Source: Vibrio ruber DSM 16370 (GTDB lineage: Bacteria; Pseudomonadota; Gammaproteobacteria; Enterobacterales; Vibrionaceae). From it: a DNA stretch of 51,102 nt. The DNA lies in the NCBI RefSeq assembly GCF_900163965.1, contig NZ_FULE01000068.1, forward strand, positions 1 through 51,102, given 5' to 3'. Each line of letters begins with the position of its first letter. Position 1 is the stretch's first letter. The notes beneath the pieces were generated by a model that saw nothing but the letters and a program-made list of their open reading frames with translations, was not told where the DNA came from and ran no database searches. The position numbers and the translations under genes were made by a program. Below, piece after piece: positions 1 to 7,731 of this stretch.

Positions 1-636
1 CTCAATGATTTGGTTCGCTCGGATGTTGGCACCGCGAAATCAGAACGACATCGCGTTTTAACCGAAGCTGAGTTAAGGTCTTTTGTTGATTTCATCACGC
101 ATTCCAACCGGATGATGGACTATTACCAACGGCTTGCATTGCTGTTGACTATCTTTGGTGCACGAACGCAAGAGGTTCGGCTTTCAACGTGGGATGAATG
201 GGATTTTACATCCCGACGATGGACAGTCCCCAAGCAGAACAGTAAAACCGGAGAAATCATTGTTCGTCCTATTCCTCAAGATGTGATCCCTTATTTACAA
301 ACCATCAAGCAGGAAACTGAAAAGACGGGTTATGTATTGGGTGGGATTAAAGCCTCTTCCTCGGTCAGTAACAGAGGGCGCTCTTTCTGGAAAACATTAG
401 GACATCAAAGCTTGTGGACATTTCATGACTTGCGTCGAACGATGGCAACACGAATGAATGACTTACGGGTTCCGCCCCATGTGGTTGACCATCTGTTAGG
501 TCATGCTATCGGTGGGGTCAGCGGTGTATATAACCGAAGTCAATACATCCCAGAGAAGGAAGAAGCGTTAGAAAAATGGCTGGATTATTTGAAAATTCGG
601 GAATTTCTATTGTCTGATGGAATTATTTCTGACTGA
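1..636 (+). CDS. Tyrosine recombinase/integrase, C-terminal part (cut by window edge)
   Basis: This is the catalytic half of a phage or island integrase that would join an element to the chromosome through a 3'-phosphotyrosine intermediate. The frame is open to base 1, so the N-terminal DNA-binding part lies outside the window. The visible part has the family's catalytic set: first Arg in GARTQEVR, the HDLRR motif (HxxR), the later His in LLGH, and the Tyr nucleophile in GVYNRS. It lies next to an AlpA-like regulator and a phage-type Rep gene, so it is probably the integrase of that element. It ends at a strong bidirectional terminator shared with the convergent gene. No attachment site could be identified because the left end is missing. 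Confidence 0.9.
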   Translation, partial: LNDLVRSDVGTAKSERHRVLTEAELRSFVDFITHSNRMMDYYQRLALLLTIFGARTQEVRLSTWDEWDFTSRRWTVPKQNSKTGEIIVRPIPQDVIPYLQTIKQETEKTGYVLGGIKASSSVSNRGRSFWKTLGHQSLWTFHDLRRTMATRMNDLRVPPHVVDHLLGHAIGGVSGVYNRSQYIPEKEEALEKWLDYLKIREFLLSDGIISD

Positions 637-639
637 TCT

Positions 640-692
640 ATCACTCAACCTCTCAGTTAATGTATCTTCATTCAACTGAGAGGTTGAGTGAT
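640..692. terminator. Bidirectional terminator between integrase and convergent gene
   Basis: A perfect 19-bp inverted repeat (640-658 and 674-692) with a 15-nt loop is followed by a T-rich stretch on the plus strand. It sits exactly between the two converging stop codons, so it can serve both genes. Confidence 0.85.
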
Positions 693-1640
693 TTATTTTT
701 TATTAAGTACATCATGTATTAATTGTAATTCTAGATTGATTTCTTTTTTATTGTCATCCATATAAGTGATACTTCCTATCATTGCTCCCTGTTCATTTTC
801 AACAAAAGTTAAGATTCCTTTATCTTTTGAATTGCTAAATATATTATCAAACTCTGAATAGGCTATATTCCTATCAGAATATCGACCAGAATTAAATGCC
901 AGTCTTGATTCATTGGAATAAAATTCAAGTGTTAGATCAAATTCCTTTATGCTGACTCTTTCATTATTTGTAAGTATTATTTTTGGATCTGTATCTTTTA
1001 TAAAGGAAATCTCTATAGATTTACATGATGGGGGCAGTTTACGATAATTTTTCATTACCCATCTTGTAACGCCCATTTCTTGAGCTGCTTTCATTAGATA
1101 GTCAACCAATTGATATTGTTTACCAGATTCTTCTATGATCGAACGATAGCTAAAGGCAAGCTTTGTAGGCTCTTTCACCTCACCCCCATTAACTTGAATC
1201 CCAAATTTTGTCGGCCTAAAATTTACGTGAACTACAGTTCCATTATTGATTTTTGTGATGAAATCTATCCAACGTGTATCTATTGCTTCTTCGAGTGTTA
1301 ATAGCTCGACATTATCTATTCTAGCTTTTTTGTAAACATCTTCCGTGAAGCCGGATTCTGAAACCAATACTGTCTTCGATATAGGCAAGTCTTCATGTTT
1401 TTTTACAAGCTGCCGATACCATACCAAATCCGCAGGTCTCGATTTTGATGTACATTCGATACCGATAATAATTGGAACTAAACCTACATGACTTTCAATG
1501 ACTATATCTACTTCAACAAGACTACCAGTGTCTTTATCTACAAGCATCTTTGATTCAGTTACGATTGCGCTTCCAGAAAGTTGCTTATATATTTGTGTGA
1601 TTAATTTTTGGAAAAAATTTGTTCGTTTAGGCACTGCCAC
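693..1640 (-). CDS. PD-(D/E)xK nuclease-like (Mrr_cat-like) protein, catalytic Lys replaced
   Basis: This 315-aa protein resembles the Mrr_cat/restriction-endonuclease-fold group. An acidic strand (EVDIVIE, Asp45) is followed by a strand ending IECTSKSRP (Glu62). In family members known to me this second strand reads (D/E)CK then RP, where Lys completes the D-(D/E)xK site. Here that residue is Thr64, and the nearest Lys is at 66. The C-terminal ~200 residues are not recognised. The gene is AT-rich, convergent with the integrase, and next to a mobile-element replication module, a common place for defence or anti-phage cargo. It could be a binding-only paralogue or use a migrated lysine. The fold call is moderately secure; the function is unknown. 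Confidence 0.55.
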   Translation of the reverse strand: MAVPKRTNFFQKLITQIYKQLSGSAIVTESKMLVDKDTGSLVEVDIVIESHVGLVPIIIGIECTSKSRPADLVWYRQLVKKHEDLPISKTVLVSESGFTEDVYKKARIDNVELLTLEEAIDTRWIDFITKINNGTVVHVNFRPTKFGIQVNGGEVKEPTKLAFSYRSIIEESGKQYQLVDYLMKAAQEMGVTRWVMKNYRKLPPSCKSIEISFIKDTDPKIILTNNERVSIKEFDLTLEFYSNESRLAFNSGRYSDRNIAYSEFDNIFSNSKDKGILTFVENEQGAMIGSITYMDDNKKEINLELQLIHDVLNKK

Positions 1641-1769
1641 CCTCTCAAAAACACTGTATATTTAATTTTTGGATATGATATCGCAATTTTTTTGCAATAA
1701 CATGATCTATATTTTAGTTGATTTAGTTAGATAAATCCTCCCACAAGAAATAAGACGGTTGAATTAGAG

Positions 1770-2106
1770 TAGCTATCTATCACTCACAAACCCTATCGGA
1801 TAAGGTTGCCAACACTAACCGATACCATATCCGATAGCCTTGATATACCCAATATAATGCTGTTGTTCTATACAGTATCAAGTGGTTAAAATACCGTTTG
1901 CGATTCTAAATCGGTTTACAATCACAAACGGTTTCGGTTGCATTATATAGGGAACGAGGATTCACAATCTTTGTAAACCGGATTGTGGTTCCGGTTGCCA
2001 GCCACAAATGCAATGATTGGGAATGTTTTCCGAATCTATCTACATCAATGACATGATGTGATGTTACATAAGGCGATCTTGGTTCCTATGTAACATAACG
2101 TTATGT
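1770..2106. promoter_or_regulatory. Palindrome-rich intergenic region of the integrated element
   Basis: The 1641-2144 gap holds no gene but a dense series of inverted repeats: ctatcggata/tatccgatag, accgtttg/caaacggt, cacaatc/gattgtg, gttacata/tatgtaac (2063-2070 and 2087-2094), and a perfect 14-bp palindrome at 2093-2106. Three of the hairpins contain or are followed by ggttgc. A longer imperfect inverted repeat (aatcggtttacaa against its near complement) links the second and third hairpins. The order and density suggest operators plus a structured site such as an origin or attachment region, but the role is inferred only. Confidence 0.5.
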
Positions 2107-2144
2107 TATATAAGAGCATCATATTCAGAGTATGGGTTGTACAT

Positions 2145-3047
2145 ATGTTGGTAAACAAGCGTCGGTTTATCCGCTTGGATGAGATTTCAGAGAAAACACC
2201 GTTAACCAAAGGGGATGTGTTGGCGTTGATTGAAAACGGAGATTTAGCCTTTTGTGCAATGGTTGACCTGCATCGGATGGCAGCATTCAATCCTAAAACT
2301 AATACGGTTTTAGGTGTGTTCAATTATCGCGGTATGGTTCGTTTGTACAAAAAGGATTCACAAGCGTTCACATTAAAGAATAAAGCTCAGACATTGAAAC
2401 AGGTGTTTATCCTGCAACCGGATAAAATCAACCAGTGGGGCAGTGTTGCGGAGTATTTCGGGGAAGTGGCACACAGCCGTTACCGAATTGTACCAAAGCG
2501 AATGCCTCAACCTGATTTTGCATTTCCGGCTTTGGCACAGGTTGAAATAGGTCAGTCGTTTACTCAGATAGGAAAAAACCTCCTTGCTGATTGGGGAAAG
2601 ACGCTTGATGTTCCGAATCAATTGCAGGCTGACAACAACCACTATTTTCAATCTACATGGGTGGTTATCCAACCGGAATCACTCCGACTGGATATAGAGG
2701 CCATTGAGCGGCTATGTGGTCAGCATCAGTCCTCTATGGCAGAAAATAGTGTTCAGAGTCCCGCAATTTCTCAGTTGGAAGCACTTACCCATCCCATTGA
2801 GCAAATCGTTTACCGGATACTCAAACAAGACCCTGACGCCCGAGCCGATAAAATCTGGAATATGATGCGCACTGAGTTCCGGCAAGGCGGAGCGCGTCAG
2901 TATGATGTCGATGGTGTGATTGAATCGATGAGCGCTGATGATATTTGCTGGTTCGGTAAAGGGCTGGAGACAGAAAACGAAATGGGCTATGAAGCCTTTC
3001 GCAAGAATACCGTATACAAGGTGCGCAAGCTGGTCAAACGAACCTGA
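2145..3047 (+). CDS. Hypothetical protein of the integrated element (300 aa)
   Basis: I do not recognise the family. The first 45 residues look like a small helical DNA-binding module (DEISEKTPLTKGDVLALIENG), followed by a mixed alpha/beta body and a basic C-terminus (YKVRKLVKR). I chose the ATG at 2145 over the one at 2103 because the extra 14 residues do not look conserved in style and the upstream ATG lies inside the 14-bp palindrome. No good ribosome-binding site is visible for either. It sits between the palindromic region and the AlpA-like gene in the direction of the Rep gene, so a role in element control or maintenance is plausible but not shown. Confidence 0.6.
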   Translation: MLVNKRRFIRLDEISEKTPLTKGDVLALIENGDLAFCAMVDLHRMAAFNPKTNTVLGVFNYRGMVRLYKKDSQAFTLKNKAQTLKQVFILQPDKINQWGSVAEYFGEVAHSRYRIVPKRMPQPDFAFPALAQVEIGQSFTQIGKNLLADWGKTLDVPNQLQADNNHYFQSTWVVIQPESLRLDIEAIERLCGQHQSSMAENSVQSPAISQLEALTHPIEQIVYRILKQDPDARADKIWNMMRTEFRQGGARQYDVDGVIESMSADDICWFGKGLETENEMGYEAFRKNTVYKVRKLVKRT

Positions 3048-3056
3048 AAAACATAA

Positions 3057-3092
3057 CGTCATTGTCAGCGTCATTGATAGCGTCATATGACG
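3057..3092. repeat. Three tandem 12-bp iteron-like repeats
   Basis: Three consecutive 12-bp units beginning cgtcat lie at 3057-3068, 3069-3080 and 3081-3092, between the stop of the upstream gene and the AlpA-like gene. The third unit is a palindromic variant (cgtcatatgacg). The period is close to one helical turn, so bound proteins would line up on one face of the DNA. They are candidate operators or Rep iterons. Confidence 0.6.
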
Positions 3093-3102
3093 TTTGCGAC
3101 GC

Positions 3103-3153
3103 TTATGGTTTGAGTCTCAATCAACCAAGGAGACTCACCGATGACAACCATAA
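3103..3153 (+). promoter_or_regulatory. Leader hairpin over the start of the AlpA-like gene
   Basis: An outer stem ttatggtt/aaccataa (3103-3110, 3146-3153) encloses an inner 7-bp stem gagtctc/gagactc (3112-3118, 3130-3136). The Shine-Dalgarno aaggag (3127-3132) lies partly in the inner stem and the ATG (3141) lies between the two right arms. In the mRNA this could hold the start region closed. It is a prediction from pairing only. Confidence 0.4.
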
Positions 3154-3389
3154 ACCTATCAATTGAAAAACGTGCTTATACCGAGCAGGAAACCGCAGCT
3201 TATATCGGTATGAGCCGTTCATTCCTCAGACAGTCCCGTATGGAAGGGCTACGCACCAACCGCACCGATGCGCCACCGTTTATTAAAATCGGACGTTCGG
3301 TTCGTTACCTCAAAGAAGATTTAGACCGGTGGCTGGACAATCACACCAAGCTTGAGCATCTGGCTCAGGAAGGGGGTTGTCGTGTCTGA
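3141..3389 (+). CDS. AlpA-like/MerR-type HTH regulator or excisionase
   Basis: This 82-aa protein has the short winged-HTH pattern of AlpA-type phage regulators and excisionases: EQETAAYIGMSRSFLRQSR forms the helix-turn-helix, and PPFIKIGRSVRYLKEDLDRWL is the wing plus final helix typical of this family. Such proteins activate integrase or excision functions, or repress early element genes. The start is supported by aaggag nine bases upstream, and the leader can fold over it. Its end overlaps the next gene by 8 nt, so it belongs to an operon with the small protein and the Rep gene. Confidence 0.8.
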   Translation: MTTINLSIEKRAYTEQETAAYIGMSRSFLRQSRMEGLRTNRTDAPPFIKIGRSVRYLKEDLDRWLDNHTKLEHLAQEGGCRV

Positions 3390-3645
3390 ATCAATCCCTC
3401 AACTGACTCAAGAGCAACACACTTTACTCAAATGGATGAAGAGCGGGCGGACGTTTAAAGTCTGCTCGGACTACGGGCCGATGAAAGGCGACATTCAACC
3501 GAAAACCCGGTTACCTGTACGAGTCTTTCAAGGCACGGTTGAAAAGCTCTATCAGGCCGGACTGATTAGTTTCACTCCGGTCAACTTCTTTGGTCAGCGT
3601 TGGGATGAGTTTTCCCTGACGCCAAAAGGGAAAGCCAGCCAATGA
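3382..3645 (+). CDS. Small hypothetical protein of the Rep operon (87 aa)
   Basis: I do not recognise this family. The sequence (LTQEQHTLLKWMKSG... LYQAGLISFTPVNFFGQRW... LTPKGKA) has the layout of a small winged-helix protein. A GTG start at 3382 is preferred because a strong aaggggg-type ribosome-binding site lies six bases upstream, whereas the longer frame begins with a TTG deep inside the AlpA-like gene. It overlaps the AlpA-like gene by 8 nt and the Rep gene by 4 nt (ATGA), so the three are translationally coupled. It is probably a regulator or accessory replication protein, by position only. Confidence 0.65.
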   Translation: MSESIPQLTQEQHTLLKWMKSGRTFKVCSDYGPMKGDIQPKTRLPVRVFQGTVEKLYQAGLISFTPVNFFGQRWDEFSLTPKGKASQ

Positions 3646-5225
3646 CAAAAACAGATACCATGATTCAGACCGAGATTGACCTTTCATCAATCGCGTGGGA
3701 TGACAGAGCCTTTGTTCAGCAAAGGCTTTTTTGCTTTCCGGTAGAAATACAAAAACTACTGCTGAAATCGTATCTCAGCAAGCCAACCAAGTTTGAGCGC
3801 AATACCTATTTAAGAACGACCACGGAACAAATCGCGGCTAAGCTGTCCGTTCCTGTCAGCCAACTGGAACTGAATCTCAGTGAGGATGACTTACGCGAGA
3901 AAGCCAAGCATCTGGCTCAATCCGTGTTTGCTTTGCGTCGTCAATTTCTCAATGATGAACTCGCTCTTGAGACCGTCCGCGGCTTTATCCGTCAGCAAGG
4001 GATTACTCCCACAGAAAGCTATTCCCTCCATGGTGAAATGGGACGCTACAGTGATGCAAAGTGGTGGTTACGTAAACTGAGAAAATCGCTCAGACGCAAT
4101 ATTGAAACGGTGCTGCATCATCTCAATCAGGTGAACAAGAAAACCAGTCTGTATTGCTCTCGTCTGACGCTGAAAGCCCGAATCAGACAAAAAGCCTATC
4201 AACATGAATACTTGTCGAATACCTTTGCGGTCAATGAGCAAGGCCAGCGCTTCTCATTACTGGAATTGTCACAAAAAGGTGTATCAGACCCGAAAATCAG
4301 AAAAGGCGAGCTGATGGTCAGAGCCAGAGGCTTTGAAGAGTTGGCGCAAGACTTAGGGCATGAAGCGACCTTTTTAACCATCACCTGTCCGTCAAAGTAT
4401 CACCGCAGTTATTCCAAATCAGGCGATATCAATCCCAAGTGGGAAGGATTGACCCCATTAGACGGGCAAGCCTATCTCAATAAACAGTGGCAACTCATCC
4501 GAGCCAAATTGAATCGGTTAGACATCCGCTTTTATGGCTTTCGGGTGGCTGAGCCGCAACACGACGGCACCCCACACTGGCATTTACTGTTATTTGTCGA
4601 AAAGCACCAATATCAAAAGATGGTTGATATCATGCGTGACTATGCCCTGAGAGAAGACGGTGACGAGACCGGAGCGGACAAACACCGCTTTACCGAAGTG
4701 AAAATCGACCCGAACAAAGGCTCAGCGACCGGCTACATTGCCAAATACATATCCAAGAATATCGACGGGGAAAACCTTGAATGTGGCATCTATGGCGAAG
4801 ACCCGTTAGAAGCTGCGGCCAGAGTGGACGCATGGGCGGCCTGTTGGGGCATTCGTCAGTTTCAGCAACTTGGCGGCTGTTCGGTCACGGTCTGGCGTGA
4901 ATTGCGCAGATTAAAAGACATTATGAATTTACCGGAAAGAGCCAAAGCAATCATCGAAGCTGCCGACAAAGGCGACTGGAAGACTTACACGCAGCAAATG
5001 GGCGGTGTGTTCTGTGAGCGCCAAGCACAGGTATTTAAGCCCTACTATGAGCTTTCAGTTGACCAAACCACCGGAGCGGTGAAAACCAGCCAATATTGTG
5101 ATAATGAACTGGTCAGGGCTTTAAAAGGGGTGATGACTGCCGGACGTGAATTCATCACCCGTGTCTTTGCATGGCGGATAGAGTCCGGCTTAGCGCCTTC
5201 TTTTAACTTGGAGTTCTGTGAATAA
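3642..5225 (+). CDS. Phage replication endonuclease, P2 gpA-like (HUH)
   Basis: This 527-aa protein matches the phage replication gene A family (P2 gpA type), which nicks the origin and starts rolling-circle replication. It shows the HUH metal-binding motif as HWHLLLF (His312, His314) and the two-tyrosine motif YIAKYISKN (Tyr365, Tyr369), about 50 residues apart as expected. A preceding FLTITCPSKYH motif is also typical. P2 gpA is longer, about 760 aa, so this is a compact version. It closes a tightly overlapping operon with the AlpA-like and 87-aa genes. No capsid or tail genes follow, which points to a satellite or plasmid-like integrated element rather than a full prophage. Confidence 0.9.
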   Translation: MTKTDTMIQTEIDLSSIAWDDRAFVQQRLFCFPVEIQKLLLKSYLSKPTKFERNTYLRTTTEQIAAKLSVPVSQLELNLSEDDLREKAKHLAQSVFALRRQFLNDELALETVRGFIRQQGITPTESYSLHGEMGRYSDAKWWLRKLRKSLRRNIETVLHHLNQVNKKTSLYCSRLTLKARIRQKAYQHEYLSNTFAVNEQGQRFSLLELSQKGVSDPKIRKGELMVRARGFEELAQDLGHEATFLTITCPSKYHRSYSKSGDINPKWEGLTPLDGQAYLNKQWQLIRAKLNRLDIRFYGFRVAEPQHDGTPHWHLLLFVEKHQYQKMVDIMRDYALREDGDETGADKHRFTEVKIDPNKGSATGYIAKYISKNIDGENLECGIYGEDPLEAAARVDAWAACWGIRQFQQLGGCSVTVWRELRRLKDIMNLPERAKAIIEAADKGDWKTYTQQMGGVFCERQAQVFKPYYELSVDQTTGAVKTSQYCDNELVRALKGVMTAGREFITRVFAWRIESGLAPSFNLEFCE

Positions 5226-5417
5226 GTGTATTTTGCGTAAATTAATAATAGAGTTTAGTGAAAACATATATTGAACAGATGATGTAAAATTAATTATCCA
5301 TAGATATTGTGAGCAAAAATGACACACAAACAAGATTGACATATCTGAAAAAATTAATAACCTTTACATCTATGTAATTAATGGAATATCAATTTTTAAC
5401 AGTTGGATTAAGTATAT

Positions 5418-6302
5418 ATGGCTGAATATGGAAATAAGAAGGTTTTAGTAGTATCTGAGCAAGAGATTGCTCATTTAAATGAAGTAATGAAAAGTTTCAA
5501 TTCTAATATTTCAGTAGCAATGTCTTATGTGAGGCATACTCAAAAATTAACATTTAGAGAATTGGAAAAAAGATTTTCAGGCATTAACGGGAACACGTTA
5601 AAACGTTACATGCAACAAAGTTATCAGTCGATGCGCCCTATTCATATTGTTGCTGCATACTCATGGGTAACGATGGTTCCGATGACTGCATTTTATTATG
5701 GTTTTAAAATTAAAGAGTTTTATCGAGGTATGGACGATAACGCTGTTGAAGCATTAATCTGTCTGGGGCGTTTACCTACCGAAATGCTCAATCAATTTCT
5801 AAATATGATTTTTAGCATGTTAAGTGATACGTCTAAATCAGAGTTTCTAGAATTCAGACAAAAGTTAGAATCAGAATATGGGGTGATTGAAGATCATAGT
5901 GACCTCTTACCACCTGAGAAATTAGATATCGAAGAGTTTGCAATAGACTACTATCGTTCTGTTGCGGTGACAGCAAGACAGTTCAGGAAAGAGTACAATA
6001 TCTCAGTAGAGACAGCTTCTCGTTTGATTGGTTTATCAGAGTACCAATATCATGTGTTAGAAGACATTAATAGAATTGTTCCTATGCCTGCATCTATAGG
6101 ATTTAGAGCAAAACTTGGTTTCAAACTCGATTCTCATGCCAATTTTACCAGTGCAATGAAAACTTTTCCTGAATTTCATAAACTTAGACAGGTTCAACAT
6201 GTACGAGATTCTTTATTAGTTGAAGCCTTGAGAAGACTGAAACACCACGAACGGGGTCCGATGACAAAGGTTTTGATTAGCTTATCAGAACTATATAAGT
6301 AA
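5418..6302 (+). CDS. Hypothetical regulator-like protein with two HTH-like regions
   Basis: This 294-aa protein has no family I can name. Two regions resemble XRE-type helix-turn-helix modules: residues ~40-95 (KLTFRELEKRFSGINGNTLKRYM) and ~190-245 (FRKEYNISVETASRLIGLSEYQY). Each is followed by a hydrophobic or proline-containing stretch. The gene is more AT-rich than the Rep operon and is preceded by about 190 bp of AT-rich DNA, so it may have its own promoter. Position suggests a repressor or cargo regulator of the integrated element. The HTH reading is by eye. Confidence 0.55.
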   Translation: MAEYGNKKVLVVSEQEIAHLNEVMKSFNSNISVAMSYVRHTQKLTFRELEKRFSGINGNTLKRYMQQSYQSMRPIHIVAAYSWVTMVPMTAFYYGFKIKEFYRGMDDNAVEALICLGRLPTEMLNQFLNMIFSMLSDTSKSEFLEFRQKLESEYGVIEDHSDLLPPEKLDIEEFAIDYYRSVAVTARQFRKEYNISVETASRLIGLSEYQYHVLEDINRIVPMPASIGFRAKLGFKLDSHANFTSAMKTFPEFHKLRQVQHVRDSLLVEALRRLKHHERGPMTKVLISLSELYK

Positions 6303-6396
6303 AATGATATGTTTACCATTGAGTGGGCATGGACAACTCAAAATGCACAAAATTTTGGGTTGACCATACCTCATATAAATTTAAAAATATAAACTC

Positions 6397-7242
6397 TTAG
6401 TTAGTAAGATTTTGCAATGATTTTTCGATAGAAACATATGATGATGCTAGCGCGATCATTGCAGAATAAATTTTATCTGGGTGCTGTAAATGGACAAGAT
6501 GATCTGCATTTTTAATTATCACGAAGTTACTATTTTTCAATTGATTTGAAAAATCCCTGACAATTTCAACGGTTGCGTATGGGTCATATTCTCCGACACA
6601 GACTGTACAGGGTATTTTTATATTTTCTACATGAGATGGATTGTGAACCAATAATCGAATTGAATTCTCAAAAAATATATCAATTTGATCTGGTGATAAA
6701 TTATATATACTCCTTTTTGTTGCTTTGATGATGGTTTTATTTCTGGGAATATTAGGATTATTCACAGTCACTGAATGGGTAAATGTATGGGCGAATTCTT
6801 CTTGACTTTGCATTGCAGCAGCAATCATTTTTTTTGTGGCTTGCCTACCGGACTTTGGTATGCCCGGAACACCACCACAAATAGACAAACTGCAAACATG
6901 AGGCCATAGGTCACATAACTCTACAGCAATGGCCGTTGAATATGATATAGCAATGAGGTGAGCACTTTTTATACCCATATAGTGAATGAACTCTAATAGC
7001 ATTAATGTCTGTTCTCTGATGCTAATGTTTGAATCCAATGGGGTGGTTTTTCCCGTTCCCGGAATCTCAATAGTTAAACAATCCAGATGTTCAGAAAATT
7101 TACGAGAGAATGAATCAACAGATTCGATGTCCTGTAAAGCACCAAGCAGGAAAATGACCACATGTTCTGATTCAGATTGATGATTCTTATACAAAGAAAA
7201 TCTGAACAGGTTGTTATTAAGAATAATTTGATTGATTTCCAT
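6397..7242 (-). CDS. Alpha/beta hydrolase
   Basis: This 281-aa protein has the layout of the alpha/beta-hydrolase fold. An early strand-loop (FLLGALQ) probably holds the oxyanion region. The nucleophile elbow is AISYST, with Ser flanked by small residues in place of the usual GxSxG. The acid is Asp in GEYDPYA and the base is His in NADHLVHL. The arrangement resembles RhlA-like or homoserine-lactone-type hydrolases, but the substrate cannot be told. The start at 7242 is chosen because aaggag lies seven bases upstream; the longer frame has none. It is AT-rich and isolated in orientation, consistent with acquired cargo. There are no signal peptide or membrane segments. Confidence 0.75.
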   Translation of the reverse strand: MEINQIILNNNLFRFSLYKNHQSESEHVVIFLLGALQDIESVDSFSRKFSEHLDCLTIEIPGTGKTTPLDSNISIREQTLMLLEFIHYMGIKSAHLIAISYSTAIAVELCDLWPHVCSLSICGGVPGIPKSGRQATKKMIAAAMQSQEEFAHTFTHSVTVNNPNIPRNKTIIKATKRSIYNLSPDQIDIFFENSIRLLVHNPSHVENIKIPCTVCVGEYDPYATVEIVRDFSNQLKNSNFVIIKNADHLVHLQHPDKIYSAMIALASSYVSIEKSLQNLTN

Positions 7243-7359
7243 TGTGTTTCTCCTTTTAGAAATGGAGAGCAAAATATAAATCATTCATATAGATAAGAAT
7301 AAACAGAAGCGATTGCATCGCGTCATCGCTCATTGGGTACAAACGATGTTGGTAGGCTT

Positions 7360-7563
7360 ATGAAACAAGATAAATCATCTCACTCTCTGCTTGATGCTGA
7401 TCAACCTGTCAGAGAGTTTATTGCATCCCTTTATGAAACCTTCAGCGCTCAGCTAAAACAGCAAGATGACCCACGAGTCAAAATTGAATACTTTGGTGGG
7501 GTAATCGAAGTTCAGCTTGTCTCTTTCGACGGGATTTATGAACGATCAAAAGCTGAGAAATAG
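7360..7563 (+). CDS. Small hypothetical protein (67 aa)
   Basis: I do not recognise this protein. It contains a predicted amphipathic helix (PVREFIASLYETFSAQLKQ) and a short beta-hairpin-like segment (KIEYFGGVIEVQLVSFDG). The ATG at 7360 is preferred over the frame's first codon at 7333 because a taggct element lies just upstream, though support is weak. It precedes the toxin gene by about 170 bp on the same strand, so it could be a chaperone or adaptor for it, but nothing in the sequence proves this. Confidence 0.45.
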   Translation: MKQDKSSHSLLDADQPVREFIASLYETFSAQLKQQDDPRVKIEYFGGVIEVQLVSFDGIYERSKAEK

Positions 7564-7731
7564 CATCAACGTGATTACTATTCATCAATAAGGCAGTAAA
7601 TCCCCCTATTTATGGAATGTAAACCACATTAACAATCTGATTCTATTGATAATGGATCATCTGTTATTGTGCTGTTGTACAATGCTCCTCCTATATCGAT
7701 ATGAACTGAATTCATACATAAACAACGTCAA

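Noticed and set aside
2712..3086. Minus-strand frame with a repeated MTLSMTLTMTL start
   Set aside because: The repetitive start is the 12-bp iteron array read backwards, and the rest lies antisense to the 300-aa gene.
3057..3092. CRISPR-like short tandem repeat
   Set aside because: Units are 12 bp with no spacers and no cas genes; an iteron or operator array fits better.
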